NCBI RefSeq assembly: GCF_027409185.1 | Contig: NC_084469.1 | Location: forward strand, 30,370,293-30,434,292 | Reading direction: 5' to 3' | DNA from: Cynocephalus volans | Lineage: Eukaryota; Chordata; Mammalia; Dermoptera; Cynocephalidae | Length of the DNA stretch: 64,000 nucleotides | Part shown: in pieces, positions 12,445-23,319 of the stretch | How positions within the stretch are numbered: position 1 is the stretch's first letter | Layout of the letters: each line of letters opens with the position of its first letter | Made by a program: the position numbers and the translations under genes | Notes under the pieces: model-generated | The model's database searches: none | What the model was told of the DNA's origin: nothing | The model's input: only the letters and a program-made list of their open reading frames with translations

Positions 12445-12500
12445 GGGATGGGGCGGGCGGGGAGCCATGTGGGGCCATAAAGCCCAGCTAGAGAGGGCCT
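12445..12500 (+). promoter_or_regulatory. BHLHA9: Candidate BHLHA9 core promoter (GC box plus TATA-like box)
   Basis: A GC-box run (GGGGCGGGCGGGG) at about 12449-12461 is followed by a TATA-like CCATAAAGC at about 12475-12483, some 120 bases before the BHLHA9 ATG. This would place a start site near 12505 and give a 5' UTR of about 100 bases. No transcript evidence is available. Confidence 0.4.
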
Positions 12501-12602
12501 GTCCAGGGAGTGTCCACCAGCCCGCAGGAGCCAGCGCTCGGAGGGACCGCCGGCCTCGCCAGCCGGAGCCGGAGCCGGAGCTGCAGGGCCCGGGAGGAGG
12601 CC

Positions 12603-13019
12603 ATGCTCCGAGGCGCGCCGGAACGAGGCCTCAGGGGCCTGAAGGGCGCCGAGGCCTCCGCGGAGGACTTGGGGGGCTCCCGCCCGGAGGCAGGGAGGGG
12701 TTTGGGGGTGCTGAGGGAGAACAGCGCCCCCCGCGGCCTGGGCGAGGCGGAGGAGGCGGCGGCCCGACAGCGCGCGCGGCCGGCGCGCTCCAAGGCGCGG
12801 CGCATGGCGGCCAACGTGCGGGAGCGCAGGCGCGTCCTGGACTACAACGAGGCGTTCAACGCGCTGCGCCGCGCGCTGCGCCACGAGCCGGGCGGCAAGA
12901 GGCTGTCCAAGATCGCCACGCTGCGCAGGGCCATCCACCGCATCGCCGCGCTCTCCCTCGTGCTGCGCTCGGGCCCCGCGCCCCGCGGGCCCTGCGGCCA
13001 CCGGGAGTGCCGCCGCTAG
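12603..13019 (+). CDS. BHLHA9: BHLHA9, class A bHLH transcription factor, ending early at an in-frame TAG
   Basis: A single-exon reading frame of 138 codons. BHLHA9 is a nuclear, E-box-type bHLH factor of the apical ectodermal ridge; in humans its copy gains cause split-hand/foot with long-bone deficiency and its missense changes cause syndactyly (known of the family). Visible: an Ala/Gly/Arg-rich N-terminus (1-61), a basic region (about 62-78, with NVRERRR at 71-77), helix 1 (about 79-94, [12 protein letters not shown]), a loop with GGKRLSK (97-103) and helix 2 (about 104-122). The residues hit by human disease changes, N71, R73 and R75, fall at exactly those numbers here, which supports the ATG at 12603; its -3 base is G. 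The odd point is the TAG at 13017-13019: the human protein is about 235 residues, and here the same frame continues BHLHA9-like after the stop. The identity is firm; whether the stop is real is not. Confidence 0.93.
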   Translation: MLRGAPERGLRGLKGAEASAEDLGGSRPEAGRGLGVLRENSAPRGLGEAEEAAARQRARPARSKARRMAANVRERRRVLDYNEAFNALRRALRHEPGGKRLSKIATLRRAIHRIAALSLVLRSGPAPRGPCGHRECRR

Positions 13020-13313
13020 GTCGCGCGCGGCGGGGGCGCCGGGGACGCGGGCTCCAGCCCAACGCCGCCCGCGGCGGCCGGCCTCGCGCCACGGGACGCC
13101 GCCGGCCCCTTGGTGCCGCCCGCGCCGCGCTGCGCCTCGTGCTCCCCGCACACGCCCCCAGCACGGCCCCGGGCGGTGGCCGAGGCGCCGGGCTTGGCCC
13201 AGGCCTCCGGGGGAAGCTCGCGCCGATGTCCGGGGGCCCCCTCGGCCAGGCCGCTTCTCTGGCCACGGGGCTACTTGCGAGCGGGCCCCGGGCTGGGCTA
13301 TGAGCTCTCCTGA
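13020..13313 (+). other. BHLHA9: Residual BHLHA9 C-terminal reading frame downstream of the TAG
   Basis: Ninety-seven sense codons in the same frame as BHLHA9, from just after the TAG to a TGA at 13311-13313. The translation carries stretches I recognise from the human C-terminus, such as [22 protein letters not shown] and WPRGYLR. Read through the TAG, the product would be 236 positions against about 235 in human, so no frameshift is needed. It could be a recently lost coding tail, a readthrough extension, a polymorphic stop or a base error. It may now simply be 3' UTR. Confidence 0.8.
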
Positions 13314-13757
13314 CCCGGCCACCGAGCAGGCCTGCAGGGAGGCGGCCTGGCAGGGTGACTAGAAGGAAAGACTGCGCAGACGTCCTGGACAGCGCCAGTG
13401 GGCTGAGGACTGAGGGGGGAGGGAGGCGGCCTTGCCAGCGGCCAGGGAGTCCGCGGACTGGGACTGCGCCCCCACATCCCAGCCTGGGGTGGCAGCTCTG
13501 AGAAAGGAGCAGGATCCTGCTTGGCTCCTACGTTTGGACTTGTTGAACGCTTCTTGGAAAGTGTCTTTGCATTCCTGTGCCTCTGAGCGCTATTTTCTCT
13601 TGCCGCTTTTTAGGAGAATGATGGCTTTGGCCGGGGAGGGACCCGTGTGTGGGTGTGGGTGGGCACCTGGCCTGGTCTGATGGCAGTGTGGGGTCCCCTT
13701 CCCCAGCCTGTGCTGCTGCCTCAAGTCTGATCCAGGAGAGGCAGTCACAAGCAGTCA

Positions 13758-13763
13758 AATAAA
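13758..13763 (+). terminator. BHLHA9: Candidate BHLHA9 polyadenylation signal AATAAA
   Basis: The first canonical AATAAA after the gene, about 740 bases after the TAG and 445 after the ancestral TGA. I see no strong GT-rich element right after it, so its use is uncertain. Confidence 0.4.
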
Positions 13764-14754
13764 AAGGAGAAACTATTATCAGTATCTGCTACCACGACTC
13801 CATGGGGCCCAGTGGCCCAGGGTGGCAGGAAAGCCTGGACTACAACCAAAGTGAGTGCTCCTGGGAGTGGGAGAGGACATGATTTGGAGAGGAGGCCTAG
13901 GGCCTGGGAGGCTAGGGATGTGGTCGGTCTCATCTCTGGACTTCCCTGCAGAGCTGCTGTTTGCAGTGAGCACTGAGGGCTGCCATGAAGGGAGAGTCTG
14001 GGCCAGTCTCAGGGAAGGAAGCTGAGAACAGGGCCGAGGAGTGAGTGACAGGCAGCTAGGGCTCCCAGGGAATAGTAGGCCAGGGCCTCTGTGATGACAG
14101 ACAGGCTTGGAATCCAGGAAAAATTATGGGGAAGGGGTTGAGGGGAAGACGGACCGCAGGCCAAGGCTGCTGAGAGTGGGAGGCACCCTCCCCTCCCCCA
14201 AGAATTCTGGAGAACTGCCCTGCATCTAAGATGAGATGGTGTCTGTCCTAGCTCAGGCTGATGGGGCTAATGTTGCAGGTGCTGCTTGCTGGGCTGAGGA
14301 CCCAGATCTGTCAGCTCGGGAGGACTGAGGGTTTTCTGGGCTCTTGCCAGCTGGGAGGAAGGGTTACATAAAGCCAGCTCAGAATGGGGGATCCCACAGT
14401 AGCTGGAGAGATGCCCTTAAGTGTAGATCCAGGGAGGAATGAGGGTTCCCCAGAGCAGGTGAGGTGAGGCTCACTGTCATAATTAAAGATGCCTTTGCTT
14501 TCTGCAAGCCCTGACACTGACTGGCATACTTGGCATACTGGACCCGGCCACGGGCCCCAGGGCTCCCAATTTCACAGTCAAGGCTGTGGCACAGAGCACA
14601 GGAAGCTTTGACTCAGGGTCAGAGGGGACATGGGCTCTAGCCAGGAGCAAAATGAGGAACTCTGTTCCCAGCCCTGTCCCCGGAGCCTGACAGTGCCACA
14701 GTCTTACACAGAAAGGAAAGAGCCAGAGCAGCCTGGACCCAACCCCTGCCCACC

Positions 14755-14905
14755 AGCTCTCTCAGTCTCTAGTTCCTCACCTCTGACATGAATGATTCCA
14801 CCTCAGGAGGCCATGAGGATTAACACTGGTTCATAATATACAGTTTCTGGCAATTAGAAGGTGTTCCACGATTTGTTACTCTGTGTATGCTATTATAATC
14901 TTATC
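14755..14905 (+). mobile_element. MIR SINE fragment
   Basis: TTCCTCACCTCTGACATGAA, then GGCCATGAGGATTAACA. Confidence 0.6.
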
Positions 14906-15124
14906 ATAGACCAGCCTGGACAATGCTTCAGCCTTGTTTCAGCCTCAGGTGTTTATTTTTAGGAAATGTGATAAGAATGACCGGCAAGTCCAGCTTTCTT
15001 AAATTTCAAGATTGAAAGAAGTAAGGATTCTTCTCACCGAGCCACACTCTCACCCTGGGAATAGCACGGGCACCCCCTGCAGGAGGAAGCGTGAGGTGCG
15101 GCAGACGTGTGAGTTCAGCCAGAG

Positions 15125-15335
15125 GCATGTGACAGTTCTCTGTCTCCTCACTTACCAGCTGGGTGACTGGGCAAATCACCTAGCTGCTTTGAACCTTGGT
15201 GTTCCCATCTGTATTATGGGCTAAAATAAGTACCTACATCATAGGTTGTTGTGCAGACTAAATGAGATAATGCACTTAAACACTCAGCATAGTGCTTGGC
15301 CCCCGCGAGCACTCACTGAGTGGAAGCTATTAAGA
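15125..15335 (+). mobile_element. MIR SINE
   Basis: CAGCTGGGTGACTGGGCAAA, TAGGTTGTTGTGCAGACTAA and AGCATAGTGCTTGGC. Confidence 0.87.
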
Positions 15336-16189
15336 CATTCTGTTCACAAGGTTTCTATAAAGAGAGAATGCACGGGAAGGTGTTTTATGAACTGTAAAGT
15401 CTACAGCACATTAGTTATTATCATCGATTTATCAGGGCTATCTGTTTGGGTGTCTATATCCATGTATTTGCATGCTGATATGTATTTGCTTACCATTCTG
15501 AGGTTTTTTTGATATGTACATGTTATATGTGTGTGCATATAGATGTGTGGGTGTGTGAATATTTGTGCATGTTTACATATATGTATCGACCTAACAGTAC
15601 CCCCTCCTCTCCCTAATGCTTTAGGGGATCCTAGGCCAGAATAGTTACGTGCCTTCCAGGTTTTCTGGAACCTTTGCTTGATTTTTTTATCTGCTTCCCA
15701 AGATTGTATCCATTCTCCAAGATGACTGATTTGCTGTGAAGAAAAGATAAATTTGTGATTATTAAAGAAATGGAGGTTATCAAGTGAGGCCAGATAGGTT
15801 TGCCCAAATATAGAAAAAAAAAGCATAATGATATGCAGTTAAATGCACATAAAAAGGAAAATGCCACAAAGGGAAACACACATAAGACAGAGCCACTAAG
15901 CTATGTCCAGAGGATATGAAGAACTGATACACACTAAGAAAGAAATTATGTATCTACCATCTTAATAGCAACAGTCCACTCAAGTAGTGTTCAAAGGAGA
16001 GAGAGTTTACTTTTAAAGGACAGAGAATAATAACAATCGCCGCACATTTAGCAGCTCACAAAGGGCTCTCCCATCCTCAGTCTCTTGGCTTCTTAGGAAG
16101 TAGGGGGTCTGTCTTCAATCCCCTTCCCTTACAGCAGCTGCCTTCATCACAGGGAACGGTACCCTGCCCCTCTAGCAATGAATGAGACA

Positions 16190-16660
16190 TACCAGCAAAA
16201 ACAAATAGCAATGATAAAACCCAATGTGGTCAGGGACGTGGAGAAGAGGGCACATTTTACATATTTCTACTTGTACCGTGTATCTGTTCTTTTTTTTGGT
16301 AGAGAACAATTTAGCAAAATCATAATAAAAATACTCCAAGGGAGTAATCCAAAAGGAAAAACAAATTTGCAAAAAGATAGTCACGGCAACCGCGTACATA
16401 CTAGCGAAAGATTTGGAACAACGCACATGCCCGATCGTAGAGGCACGGCGAGGCCGACTCTGCTCTCCTAACAGGACGGGCGCAATGGTGGGCTGAAGGA
16501 GCAGATCACAGAACGGTCCGTGCCCACCGGTTATAACGCAGACAAACGTGTCGGCGCACGGACAGGCCTAGGGAGAATTTAGAGGGATAAACACAGTTAA
16601 TTTTCACTTGCTTCATAATTGTTTTTAAAAAGGGAAAGATTTGTCTTCTTAGGACAACTA
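16190..16660 (+). mobile_element. Probable very old LINE fragment with raised CpG
   Basis: AATAATACTCC.. and GATTTGGAACAACGCACATG resemble the L1M ORF2 end on the plus strand. The part 16380-16570 is much richer in CpG than its surroundings. Identification is tentative. Confidence 0.4.
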
Positions 16661-17849
16661 CAAAGAGGAGTAGGGACATGCTTTGACCGAGGACAGCAAG
16701 GATGAAGTATCCCCAGGGGGTTCCTTGGAAGGGACGCATCTCACTGGATGTGAAATTCCGGGGCGAGTTGATGGGAGCACGATCACAGCAGGTTTCCCTC
16801 ACACCTTGCACAAGTACGTGTGTGTGCGTCCACAGCTGCCGGGAGATCTGGGCCCAGGAAAGCTTCAGTGAGAAGAGAAATTTGCTGCATTGCACCTGCC
16901 CTGTCAGCCCCATGGGGTTTCCTGACACCCAGTGAGAGGCCAATGGGGAGAGGGTTGCAGGGCACAGACGTAAGGGGCTTTATTTCCTCTTCCCCTTCAG
17001 TTAGGCTGGAACTTATTACACTTCTGAGGTTTCTTCCCTGACCCACCCTGCCCCTAAAGGACCCCCGGTGTGCAGGTCCACTTTCCCCTTCACTGCAACA
17101 TCCCTAACCTCTCTCGGTGTCCTTCACTCTTAGGGTGCACAAAGGTTGGGTGCGGGCAGAGATGGAGTGAGTGTCGGCGTGGACACCGCCTGGTGCTCTG
17201 TTGCTCTTTCCTCTGGCTCAGCAGCCTGTGAGCCGGGCCCTGCGCTAGGGAGCCGGGCACACCTGCCCCCTTCAGGAGCTCACGGCCAAGCGGGGAAGCG
17301 GGGAGAGAGAGGAAGCACTTTCTTCAGTTCTCTGTGTCCACACCAGAGATCAGGGAGGCCAGCCAGCTGCGGGCCAGGAAGAGGCCCGTCCATGCGTCTA
17401 GTGGTGCCAGGGCTCACCACTCACCCCAAGGCAGGCAGGCCATGTGACGTGGAGGTGGCCGAGGAGATCAAAGCCCTTCTAAAGGCTGCAGCTGGACCAT
17501 GTGCTGTTCTGTAGGAAACTGGCCCGGGATTCCCAGATCTTCATGGTAAAAGAAAATTCCGAAACCCCAATTTTTATGTGGAATAAATTTTTTAAAAACA
17601 TATTGAGTCAACACCCTGCAGGCCAAACCTACTTTGTATGATGAACTCAGCCTGTGGACCTCCACGTAAGACCTTTAGGGAGCCTACCTGGGGCAACTGC
17701 AGACTGGAGCAAGACCCTGGGCAGCTGGCTGGGTTGCACTCGCCAGCCCTGGAGCCCAGACCCGCTGCTGCTTCTCTACAGCCCCCCAGCCCCTCCACCC
17801 GCTCTGGTCCCTACTCCTAACTCTGCTCATTTCCCTCATTACCACCAGA

Positions 17850-17864
17850 CCACTAGGTGGCACT
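17850..17864 (+). promoter_or_regulatory. CTCF-consensus site between BHLHA9 and TRARG1
   Basis: CCACTAGGTGGCACT fits the CTCF core consensus CCASYAGRKGGCRSY at all 15 positions. It lies about 4.8 kb after BHLHA9 and 2.6 kb before the TRARG1 start codon, which is where an insulator between a limb gene and an adipose gene would be useful. Occupancy cannot be judged from sequence. Confidence 0.6.
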
Positions 17865-18039
17865 GTGAACCCAACAGCTTACCCTGGCTGAGCAAACCTG
17901 GGTCCCCAAGTTCCCTCAACCCCAGCCCATCCAGGCAACCTTGCTGCCATGGACTAATCTGGGATCTTCTCAGCTTTTTCTTTTCTCTTTTTATTAAATC
18001 TAAAAGACCCCTTTATGTCTGGTGTGCCCTGTCCTCTAG

Positions 18040-18372
18040 GCCAGTGCTGCCCAATACAAATATAATGTGAGCCACATTTTTAATTTTAAATTTTCTACTA
18101 GGCACATTAAAAAAAAAAAAAGGTGAAAGGAAAAAGATGAAATTGATTTTAATAATGTTTTATTTAGCTCAATATATCCAAAATATTATCATTTTAATAT
18201 GTAACCAATATAAAAAGCATTGATGAGATATTTTACATTCCTTTTTTTGTACCAGGTCTTCAAAATCTGGTGTGTGTTTTACACGTATAGCACATCTCAG
18301 TTTGGACAGGACATTTCAAATGCTCAGTCGCCACATGTGGCTGGAGGCCACAGGGCAGCTGTAGGCCCCACA
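18040..18372. mobile_element. DNA-transposon-like repeat with CCACATGTGGCT
   Basis: CAGTGCTGCCCAATACAAAT at the left and CGCCACATGTGGCTGGAGGC at the right, with an AT-rich centre, resemble a common mammalian non-autonomous hAT-type repeat. I cannot name the subfamily. Confidence 0.6.
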
Positions 18373-19860
18373 GAGTCAGCTCCCAGGTTGTGACATGGAA
18401 TTCTGTCTGGCTGGATACTGACTTAGAGCCTAGGAGGTCTCAGGGACCCAACCTGCCACCTCTAAAGGAGTTTTCATATTAGGAAGGTACTTGCATACTT
18501 CTGGAAACTCCAGGGATGGGGAGCCCAGCTCACTCTCCTGGCCCTGCTCCTGGCCTGGAGTGGGCGAGGGCCTTCCTGAGCACTGAGACAGGGAGGAGGC
18601 ACCCCCCCCACCCCCGCAGGCCTGCACTTTGCAAATAACAATGGGTTTCCCTTATTGAGCAAAAATCTTAATTTAATATAGTCAAATTTATCAAACCTAA
18701 AATTTTCCCCAAGGCCACAAACATTCCTGAAACTTGTGAACCTCCAGGTACTCTATGAGACCCCAAGGCCCCCCTCTGGCCCGGCCCTGCAGGCCCTTCT
18801 TACGGCTCTCCTTCCTTCCCTCTGGCCAGTTCCTCTCTCCATGCCTGGTCACACTCCCTCCTTGGCCTGTCTGTCCCTGCCTTTGCTGGAAGCAGCATCT
18901 CTGAAGGCAGCTTGATGTGTACCCAAAGCCTTTTCTTCCCACTAAGATGGCTGGTTTTGCTCCTAGCTAGCCCCAGGACCTGGGCCAGGAATTGATATCT
19001 GATTGGGATACAGTTTGAAATAAGTGTCTCTCTGTTTCCAGGCCTTGGTTGCTGATCTGTGACATCAACGGATTTGAACTCCACAACCTCTGAGGCCCCT
19101 TCCATCTCTCACTTCCCACCCTGCATCATGTGCGACCCTAGGATTTTAAACTTGTCTCATAGGCCTCCCTCCAAGCCACAGACACTTGGTGGTTCCAGTC
19201 TCCCTTGTAAAGCGACATAAGGAGAGAGGCCAGGAATATGAGAGAAAGAGATGCAGAGAATGGGGAAGGAGGCAGAAACAGAAGGAGGAAGTGTAAGAGA
19301 ACAAAGACAGAATCAGAGAGGATGGGAGCCAGAACCCGAGGCCCTTCAGAGCCAGCCTCTGCCCTGAGCAGCTCCTGAGCAGGAGATCTTTGCCTGCCTG
19401 CCCTTTAGCACTGCAGAAAAGCTCTGATGGGAATGAGATGGGCCAACACTTCCCCCTTATCCCCTCCTATCCCCCAACACTTGGTGAGCTGCTTAGAAAC
19501 CCATTCAGAGGGCCCTGTTGGTCCAGGCAGGATCCTCCAGGGCCCCACTGGTGCTCACGTCGCCTTTTCCTCCTGGAGCCAGGAGCCAGGAGCCAGGCAC
19601 TAGGCTGAGGCCTGGGCACCTCTAGGGCTTGGAGGTCAGGGTCTCAGTGGGATGTGATAGGCCCAGGGCCCAGCCTTTCCTAGCAGATAGGAGGAAGTGG
19701 GAGCCTGCTCCCGTAGGAGAGAAGCAGCCGGCTCAGTGCCCAGGACAGCTGAAGACACACCCCTTTGTGACCCACTCTGCCTTTTTCCCATCCAGAGGCC
19801 CCAGCCCAGAGCAGCAGATCCTGAGACTGCAGTGGAAACCAGAGACCGGCCCAAGTCCCT

Positions 19861-19895
19861 CTGGGCTGGGCTGGGCTGGGCTGGGCTGGGCTGGG
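19861..19895. repeat. (CTGGG)n pentanucleotide repeat, 7 units
   Basis: Seven uninterrupted CTGGG units, about 550 bases before the TRARG1 start codon. Confidence 0.95.
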
Positions 19896-19990
19896 TAGAG
19901 GCAGAATGCTGCTGGGTGGTTCTCTGGGGAGAGGGGAATTGAAAAGGAAAAGCATCTCCAAGGAGGGCAGAGAGGGAGGGAGGTTATGTG

Positions 19991-20078
19991 GTGCGTGCGC
20001 GCGCACAGACACACAGACACACACACATGCGCACAGACACACACACATGCACACGCGCACACACACACGCACACACCC
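19991..20078. repeat. GCGCGC/(CA)n compound microsatellite upstream of TRARG1
   Basis: An alternating purine-pyrimidine stretch (GTGCGTGCGCGCGCACA, then interrupted CA) about 360-450 bases before the TRARG1 ATG. It has Z-DNA potential close to the likely promoter. Confidence 0.93.
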
Positions 20079-20440
20079 TCCTGACAGCCTGAGCCTCACT
20101 GGGAAGAGGCGCGTTCTCCTCTCTGCTCTCCAAGCTTTCTGTTGCTTCCACGCTCATCTGCGCTGTCAGCAGCGCCAGCAAAGTTGGCCTCAAACTTGAA
20201 CAGAGCTAAAGGCTCCAGATTCCTGGGAGTCCCTCGGAGGCAGCAGGCGAGCCCAGCCTCTGAGCTCAACCGCTTTGAGATGCCCACTGTGACCCTCCAG
20301 CACCCAGCTGGCCCTCAGTCCCCTGGGCAGTGCTCCTTCCCCTGACCTGGAGGCTCCTGTCTGGGCTGGGGAATGGGGTACTGAGGTCCCTGTGGAGCCC
20401 CTTGTCCCAGCCCAAGGCCCAGGCCAACAGAGCCAACCTC

Positions 20441-20815
20441 ATGCAGCCTCAGTGTCCTCCAGCGCAGGAGCCAAGCTCCGCCTCCCACCTGGACCTGCCG
20501 GAGATGGAGAAGCTCCTCACCAAGGTAAAAGACAAGGATGACAAGACCCTGAATCTGTCCAAGTCCCTCTCGGGGGCTCTGGATCTGGAGCAGAATGGCC
20601 ACAGCCTGCCCTTCAAGGTGATCTCCAAGGGGCACCCGGAGGCCCCACTCTCCCGGTCCCCCTCCAGGGCCAGCTCGAGGCGGGCATCCTCCACTGCCAC
20701 CACCTCCTTCGCCCAGGACCAAGAAGTTCCCAAAGATTACCTCATCCTCGCCATCGCCACTTGCTTCTGCCCCGTCTGGCCCCTCAACCTCATCCCCCTC
20801 ATCTTCTCTATCATG
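20441..20815 (+). CDS. TRARG1: TRARG1 (TUSC5) coding exon 1
   Basis: It encodes residues 1-125 of a predicted 173-residue trafficking regulator of GLUT4 (CD225/dispanin family), an adipocyte protein of GLUT4 storage vesicles and the plasma membrane. Residues 1-98 are cytosolic-looking, with the conserved LDLPEMEKLLTK (18-29), DDKTLNLSKSLSG (33-45) and the Ser/Arg-rich SRSPSRASSRRASS (71-84), a likely phosphorylated stretch. The first hydrophobic segment is about 99-125, with the Cys/Trp pattern CFCPVWPLNLIPLI typical of CD225. The exon ends in phase 0 after an ATG codon, with donor GTAAG at 20816. The start is unusual: human and mouse begin four codons earlier, where this sequence has AGA (20429-20431). 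No in-frame ATG lies between the preceding stop and 20441. The context is weak (C at -3 and +4). Confidence 0.93.
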
Positions 20816-22464
20816 GTAAGTGCTGCTCTTTGTTCCGGGGAGGGGGCTGGGCCCAGGGGTGGGCAGGCATGTTCCCCAGACAGGGGGTCTAGAGGAAAGA
20901 GCTCGGTGCTGGGGGCTTGGCGGAAGACCCCCTTCTCGGCTGGTTCCTCCTTCCCCTTGGAGAGGGGCCAGCGCCTGAGATCTTCTGTCCACGCTTCTCT
21001 CGCATCTCTGCTCCCGGCATCACAGCTTGACTTTGGACATGTGCCTGCTGGGGAGAGGGACCTAGGGAGCCACCTGGCACTAAACCCTGCAGGGCAGAGA
21101 CAGGCAAGTTGAGGGACTGGCCTTTTTTGGAGGGGGAAGGGATTTTCCTAAACAGTCGTTCCTGAGTGGGGCTGTGTATCAGCCAGAAGGGGTGCCAGGG
21201 CCCCGTGTTCTCAGGAAGGGAGCCAGGCATCCCGGGCCACCTGGGCATTCGATCAGCCTGGGCTAGCTCAGGTTTCCACGAGCCTGTGGCAGTGGCTTCC
21301 CTGCCATGCACTGGGGACCCTGGGACCTGGCTCCCCTGAGAGGCACACAAGGAGGGGAGAGTCTGTGGGCTGCTCCTCAGGGGTGGAGTTCCCCCTGGAG
21401 CCCTTTGGTTGCACTGATTTCAGCAACTGTCTTCAGGGCAGGAGAGGTCTGGGCCTCAAGTGAAAAATTTGAGAGTCTGAGGGCAAGGCCGCCAGGCTTG
21501 CTAAGGAGGAGCGTGTAGGCGAGTCTTTACTTCTGTGGGTTTTGAGTCAATTGTCTGCTCCCAAACCCAGCCGTTTGTGTATGGCTACTTGCATAGATCC
21601 CACAGAAAATGTTCGTACATGTTGTCAAGAGAGAGAATGGCAGTGACTTTCAGAATGAGGTTAGGAGTGGGGGGAGCAAACTGCGGGGCCCAGACTGGTC
21701 AGGGGCTGAGCACTGAGCGGGGTGACCCTGTTTGCTTCCCTCTGGAGTGACTCTACTGCTGAGTCATCTATCACCAAGCCCCCAGGAGCTGAGGTCACTC
21801 TGGGCTGCCCTCTCAGCGAGCCCATATTTCTTCAGACATCTCTGTCCACTTCATTAAGGCCCAGTCTCCAGCCAGAGAAGCCTTCCCCAGTCCCCAACCC
21901 TTCCAGTACCACCTTGCAAGACATCGAGGGACACTGGTAGCATTACTGAGTCCAAGGGACCTGGCATGGGCTCAAGAGCAAGGGCTGGGCAGGGACCAGG
22001 ACAGGGACCTTCCAAGCTTTCAGTGTTGCCTGCTGTACTTGGGGACAGCTGGAGCTGAGCCAGGCCCCAGAGTTGCAGCCAGTAGCTCTGGGCGGGGCCA
22101 ACCTCTTGGTTACAGGGAACGGCCCCAGGAGGGGAGACAAGTTTTGGGGAGGGAAACCACACAAGGGCTCAGGAGAAAACAGTTGCTAGAATCGGGATCC
22201 TGGCAGGAGTGTCAGAGCAGGCTGGGTGGAGCTGCCTCTGTCAAAGGAAACCTGGCCAAAGACCGTGAGACCACTGAACCCACCGCCAGTGCATTTCTAT
22301 GTCCTTTTAAGCTTCTTGAGTCAGGTCTGATGGTCGCTGGGCCAGGTGCAGGGATATACAGTGCAAAACCAGACACCATCGCCAACTCCCAGGTTCCTCC
22401 AGTCCAGCGGGGAGAAACAGATCCTTACAACATGTTGCAAGAAGTGCCCATGCTAGACAGAACC

Positions 22465-22650
22465 ACAGGGTAATTGTGTGGCCTTGGGCAAGTCACTCAA
22501 ACCTCTCTTTTCAATGTGCCCATCTGCAAAATGGGCATAACCGTAATGCCTACATTAGAGAGCTGTGAGAGGGTGAAATGAGATGGCCACGCACAGTGCT
22601 TGAGAACAACACCCAGCCCACAGTGAGAGCTGTTACCTGGTGATAGTATT
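22465..22650 (+). mobile_element. MIR SINE
   Basis: GTGTGGCCTTGGGCAAGTCA and CCATCTGCAAAATGGGCATA. Confidence 0.85.
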
Positions 22651-22702
22651 TAAGTGGCAGCTGATAGCATCCCCAGTGGGGGATGGGAAGCCATCGTAAG
22701 GT

Positions 22703-23035
22703 TTTAAAAATAGCTTTATTGAGAGATAATTCACATACCATGCAATTCACGCATCTAAAGCGTACAGTTCAATGGTTTTAGCGTACTTACAAATAGGTGC
22801 AGCCTTAGCCACAGTCAGTTTTAAAACATCTGCCTTGCCTCCAAAATAACCCTGTGCCCTTTAGCTATCACCTTCCACCCCAATCCCTCCCAACCCTGTG
22901 CAACCACTAATCTTCTCTCTGTCTCTATAGATTTGCGTCCTCCGGACATTTTGTATAAATGGAATCATACAGTATGTGGCACTTTGTGACTGGCTCTATC
23001 ACTTAGCATGATGTTCTCCAGCTCCGTCTCTGCTG
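22703..23035 (-). mobile_element. L1 3'-end fragment
   Basis: It reads AATAGCTTTATTGAGAGATA, then TACAGTTCAATGG and TGGAATCATACAGTATG, the reverse of an old L1M 3' UTR. It is in TRARG1 intron 1. Confidence 0.85.
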
Positions 23036-23319
23036 CAGCATGCACATTGTAGGGCTTGGTGCCCAGAGGAGTGTGGCCAGATTTTGGTGGCCCTGTTTGG
23101 TGCAGGGAGAGAGGACGGGCTGAAGGGGAAAGACTGGCATTCGGGTGAGGGGACCTTTGTAGGAATACAGGCGAGAGGTGAAGAGGCCTGGACCAGGGCC
23201 ACAGCAAGGGGCAGAGGGGCTTCTGGAAACCCTTTAAGAGCTGGTCACGCTGGCCACTCATTCATTCAGTCGACTTGAATGGCAAGTGGCTTGTTCTGAG
23301 GGAACTAAGTGGGACAGGA

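Larger units (their letters stand above)
12480..13330. promoter_or_regulatory. CpG island over BHLHA9
   Basis: Very high GC with frequent CpG over the whole BHLHA9 exon and its immediate upstream bases, as in other mammals where this single-exon gene sits inside an island. The same base bias creates long open frames on the opposite strand that are not genes. Confidence 0.8.
13764..19990. other. BHLHA9-TRARG1 intergenic region
   Basis: No gene is seen. It holds MIR relics, an old LINE at 16.2-16.7 kb, the CTCF site at 17850, a hAT-type repeat at 18.04 kb and a CTGGG repeat at 19861. The rest is unassigned unique-looking DNA. Confidence 0.6.

Noticed and set aside
12093-13322. 409-codon open frame on the minus strand over BHLHA9
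   Set aside because: It is the shadow of a very GC-rich coding exon, where stop codons are rare on both strands. It shows no domain, and the plus-strand frame is a recognised gene.
19755-19775. PPAR response element upstream of TRARG1
   Set aside because: The reverse strand reads GGGTCACAAAGGGG: one good half-site, but the second half departs too far from AGGTCA.
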